From: Lucifuga dentata
Lineage: Eukaryota; Chordata; Actinopteri; Ophidiiformes; Bythitidae
Length of the DNA: 64,000 bases
Direction of reading: 5' to 3'
Assembly: GCA_014773175.1 (NCBI GenBank)
Contig: VXCM01001567.1
Span: 46,050 to 110,049, forward strand
Positions 22,122 through 64,000 of the stretch are shown piece by piece (positions within the stretch are counted from its first letter, which is position 1; each line of letters opens with the position of its first letter). The notes below the pieces were generated by a model. The model was given only the letters and a program-made list of their open reading frames with translations, made no database searches and had not been told where the DNA came from. The translations under genes and the position numbers were made by a program.

Positions 22122-22945
22122 TTAAAGGAATATTCCGCTGATTATGCATGTTTGAAATCAATATGTACACTCCACATACATGTTACGTTACTGACAACAT
22201 TTTCCAAAATATACGACTTTGGTGGTGGTTTAGATTTTTTTCCCGACCTTCCAGACTGCCATTGGCTTTAGTTCATTCCAGAATATGGAAAGCCAAATGT
22301 GTCAAAATTATATATCTAAAAATTATATTATGAAATAAATAAAACTGCATGTAAAAGTACCAGTAAATTGTGAAATAATTCCATAAATCATTATCATGAT
22401 ATCTTATAACACTTTTATTTCATAATACCCCATTTTTAAGTCTTTTTATTTCATAACACACCATTTTTATTTCATAATAACACTTTTATTTATTCATTCA
22501 TTCATACCAGAATGCTATAAAAATCATCTTGTAGAGATGTATGCTTGAGATACATAAACACCACAGAGAACATGATGTCTACTAGGTTTTTTTTTTTTTT
22601 TTTNTTTTTTTTTTTTTTTGTCGAAGTAACTTTATTTAACCGATCCAAGCTGCTGCAGGGAAGACAATGTATACCTCCGCCAGGAAATATAGTCCCAGCA
22701 GAAGACAGCTTGAACCGAGAAATAAAAATGACTGTGCCTTCAACATTCGTGCAAAAATGTTAGCAGGTGAAATATTGAATTTTAAGGTGGATGAATCACC
22801 TGAATGTTTGATTTTGAAAAGATTAGAGAATTTGAAAAAGCAAGCGGAAAAATAAAATACGGTTTTATATTTTGGAAATTGGCTATCAGTAACGTAATAA
22901 TTATACTGGGCTCAAACTTGCACAATCACTGGTATAGTCCTTTAA
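22122..22945 (+). mobile_element. TTAA-MITE copy, old, with AT-rich expansion and poly-T
   Basis: Ends TTTAAAGGAATATTCC and GGTATAGTCCTTTAA. Expanded by tandem ttttatttcataa repeats (about 22410-22490) and a poly-T run split by an N near 22604. Confidence 0.75.
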
Positions 22946-24047
22946 GACTGTCATCTAACCTGATTGATTTTGTAACCTAAACAAGATTAATCATTTAAAC
23001 GGGGATAACGGCCCACGCTTTCTATTTAGGAGAGGACAATTAACAGGAAATCTGTGTATTTTTGATAGAAACGGGATAACGCTGTCAATTCTCTCCACCG
23101 AGCATAGAAAAATGATGAGGGAAAGAAAAACGGGAGCTTGAGAGACATAAATCCTCTCCACAATTTCACACCAAGCGAATCACTGTGTGAAATGGAGTCG
23201 GAAAGTTAAAATATTTTGTCAAAAATGCGGACCAACGCAGCGGCAAAACTTCAAATTTCCTCGAGCTGCTACCGAATGACTGCTGGATGTCTGAGATCCT
23301 CAGACACGAAGGGTTTTCATTCATAAACCAATCATCTGCACTGACTTCAACGTCAGTGTCAAAGTAAATCTCTTATTAGAGGCCTTCTGAAACGACGTTA
23401 GCTAGGAACGAACAGATCAGCCAAAAAACTCGTTATGGAAAAGAATCCAAATCTGTTGTTAAATCAAATCACGGTTGATGGGCGGCGGCGGGCGGAACGC
23501 TGCGTGTTCTGTCTTCTTGTAAATGCTCCTTAAAACTACAACGTCTCCATTCAAGATACAGTCTACATGTACTTCATCTTTTTCAGTTTTCACATGATCC
23601 GATAGAAAAGATAAACTTTATAATAAAGATAGCAACTATTGTAAGTTTACAGACCGGCTCCTTCATCGCTTGTGTCTGACGTTTAGCATCGTTTCTCTAT
23701 TCCGTTAAGCGTTATGGATTAAAAAGAGGCGGAGATGATGGAAGGAGTGTGTGTTCGTCAGCGTGTGGCGACTTCCTGTTGAACGTTGCTCTGCTCAGCA
23801 CCTGGAATAACAGCAAACTAAGTGCTGGAATAAATGAGAATAAATCTACACAGTGTATTTCTGTCGTTATCTCCGTCCGGTTGCTGTGATGACCTGCTCT
23901 CTGTTCCCGGTGGCTCAAGTGTCTCTCTGTGTGTGTGTGTGTTTGTGTGTGTGTGTTCTTGGCACTTTGGTTGAGGAGAGCAGAGTGGAAAATGGAGGCA
24001 GCGGCCGTCGCGTTGGGTTTGGCTCAGTAACCGACTATTTCCTGTTT

Positions 24048-63038
<38,991 letters not shown>

Positions 63039-63771
63039 CTTGAATAGTGACTAGCAGCAAGCCTGCTAGCAGGCTAATATCCGACCTGTCTTCTCAAATA
63101 TAATGTAAAAAAAGAAAAAAATGTCCCCGACCACCCCACAACCCAAAGTCAGATAGAAACGGTGATGAACTCAGAACACTGCCCCATTCCTCCACACTGA
63201 AGCCACGGCAGTCTTCTCGTGAGCATGGGATGAGTGTGCATGAAAAGCAAGTGAAGTCTTTCTGCGAGTGTGTCAAGCAGTTAGTCCTTCGTCTCATCCC
63301 TGATTCATCCTTGGGCCAGCCTGCTTGCACAGTGTTAATCAGAAAACTGGGACGCAGGCACCCGTGCACCTCAGTTCCTTAATAATTCTCTCTCCAAAAA
63401 AGGGTTTTGTGAGGCCTCATTTTTCTATAAATAAACCAAAGTGTCTTTTTCCTCCTCCTCCTCTCTTGGCTCGGTGGCTCTCCGAGGGACCGCTGCTGGC
63501 CCAGAATCACTCGCTGTCGATGCAAGAAAGCCTGATGAGCACTAAGTGGAACGTCTGCTTGCCTGGAATTTTGTGTGTGTGCGTGTGTGTGTTTCCATGC
63601 ATGTGAGGATGTTTAAATGTTGAGCCCATTGACAAGGAGCAGGGCCAATTTAAGACTTGGCCTGTAGGATTAGAGGGATTATAGGCTGAATCTTCAGATC
63701 TCTTCCACCCCTCTGTCACTTAGAGGAGCCTATGCTCCCCTCCTTTAAAGGTTTTTACTCTCTCTTATCAG
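63039..63771. other. 5' flank of grid2ip
   Basis: Probable 5' UTR/promoter side of grid2ip exon 1. No clear TATA box or CpG-dense island seen by eye; a short GT tract occurs near 63573. Confidence 0.45.
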
Positions 63772-63882
63772 TCCAAGATGACAGACTGGCAAATCATAAC
63801 GCCAGGAAATGAACTTGGACTGAGCTATCAAGGAGAAGTGGAAGATGGAGAGGACGGATTGGTAGAAATCTTGCCAGGCAAT
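63772..63882 (+). CDS. Candidate exon of an unidentified + strand gene
   Basis: Strong acceptor (ttactctctcttatcag) and a donor gtatgt bound exactly 37 open codons: SKMTDWQIITPGNELGLSYQ and GEVEDGEDGLVEILPGN. The composition is acidic and the codon choice looks coding. I do not recognise the protein. It would lie head-to-head with grid2ip, about 730 bp beyond its start codon. It could also be chance or a transposon-borne frame. Confidence 0.33.
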
Positions 63883-64000
63883 GTATGTCAGAGAAACACA
63901 GCCCTGATAGAGAGGAAGTCAGAGGTGTGCCGTTAGGGCCAGCAAGGCCTTCTCTGCTGGCCTGCAGATTGTCAGAATCAGAAAATTATATTATTATAAT

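Larger units (their letters stand above)
20855..24047. other. Convergent intergenic region / grid2ip 3' UTR with transposon copies
   Basis: Between the tails of the two genes. It holds a TTAA-MITE half at 20931 and a full copy at 22122-22945. The intervals 21120-22120 and 22950-24047 look unique and may be grid2ip 3' UTR. Several TTTATT motifs (AATAAA on the minus strand) occur within the MITE at about 22410-22490, so its polyadenylation signal may be transposon-derived. No open frame worth calling. Confidence 0.5.

Noticed and set aside
63920..63990. Inverted motif ggccagcaaggccttctctg...ctggcc near the window end
   Set aside because: May be the start of a repeat, but it runs out of the window before it can be judged.

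Overview
This window looks like chromosomal DNA of a teleost, probably percomorph, fish. It has many short exons with GT-AG introns, abundant (CA)n microsatellites, and typical fish transposon debris: TTAA-flanked MITEs, Tc1/mariner, hAT and non-LTR fragments. There is no operon, plasmid, phage or CRISPR signal. The window comes from a draft assembly. It has one 79-N gap, and many single N's, a large share of which separate two identical copies of the same 50-70 bp.

Layout. Positions 407-17500 (+) hold the last 17 coding exons of arhgap17 (RICH1/nadrin), a BAR-RhoGAP protein. The 5' exons lie upstream of the window. Splicing is phase-consistent through to a stop at 17498-17500 and gives 792 residues ending in a PDZ ligand (ESTVL). 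A long 3' UTR seems to follow, to about 19.9 kb. Positions 20-24 kb are a transposon-rich convergent intergenic region. Positions 24048-63038 (-) hold what appears to be the complete coding region of grid2ip (delphilin) in 25 exons, about 1431 codons if the gap is correctly sized. Its domain order is a basic N-terminal exon, PDZ1, an extra PDZ, harmonin-homology domain 1, PDZ3, harmonin-homology domain 2, an FH1-like proline-rich region and FH2, ending in SPLAW. Downstream of position 63.7 kb there is one good-looking but unidentified candidate exon on the + strand.

How they relate. Both products act on the actin cytoskeleton: a Cdc42/Rac GAP with a membrane-bending BAR domain, and a synaptic scaffold carrying a formin module. 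They are convergent neighbours. One ends in a class I PDZ ligand and the other carries several PDZ domains, but any physical link is speculation.

Most notable points: a third PDZ domain and an extra N-terminal exon in delphilin; a last intron of grid2ip made almost entirely of a nested pair of MITEs starting at donor position +6; a family of at least 14 TTAA-flanked MITEs; internally deleted hAT (Buster-like) and mariner copies with recognisable ends; a GC-AG intron in arhgap17; and a systematic assembly artefact that duplicates parts of exons. I found no novel defence or secretion-type system. This is an ordinary vertebrate two-gene locus with an instructive transposon history.
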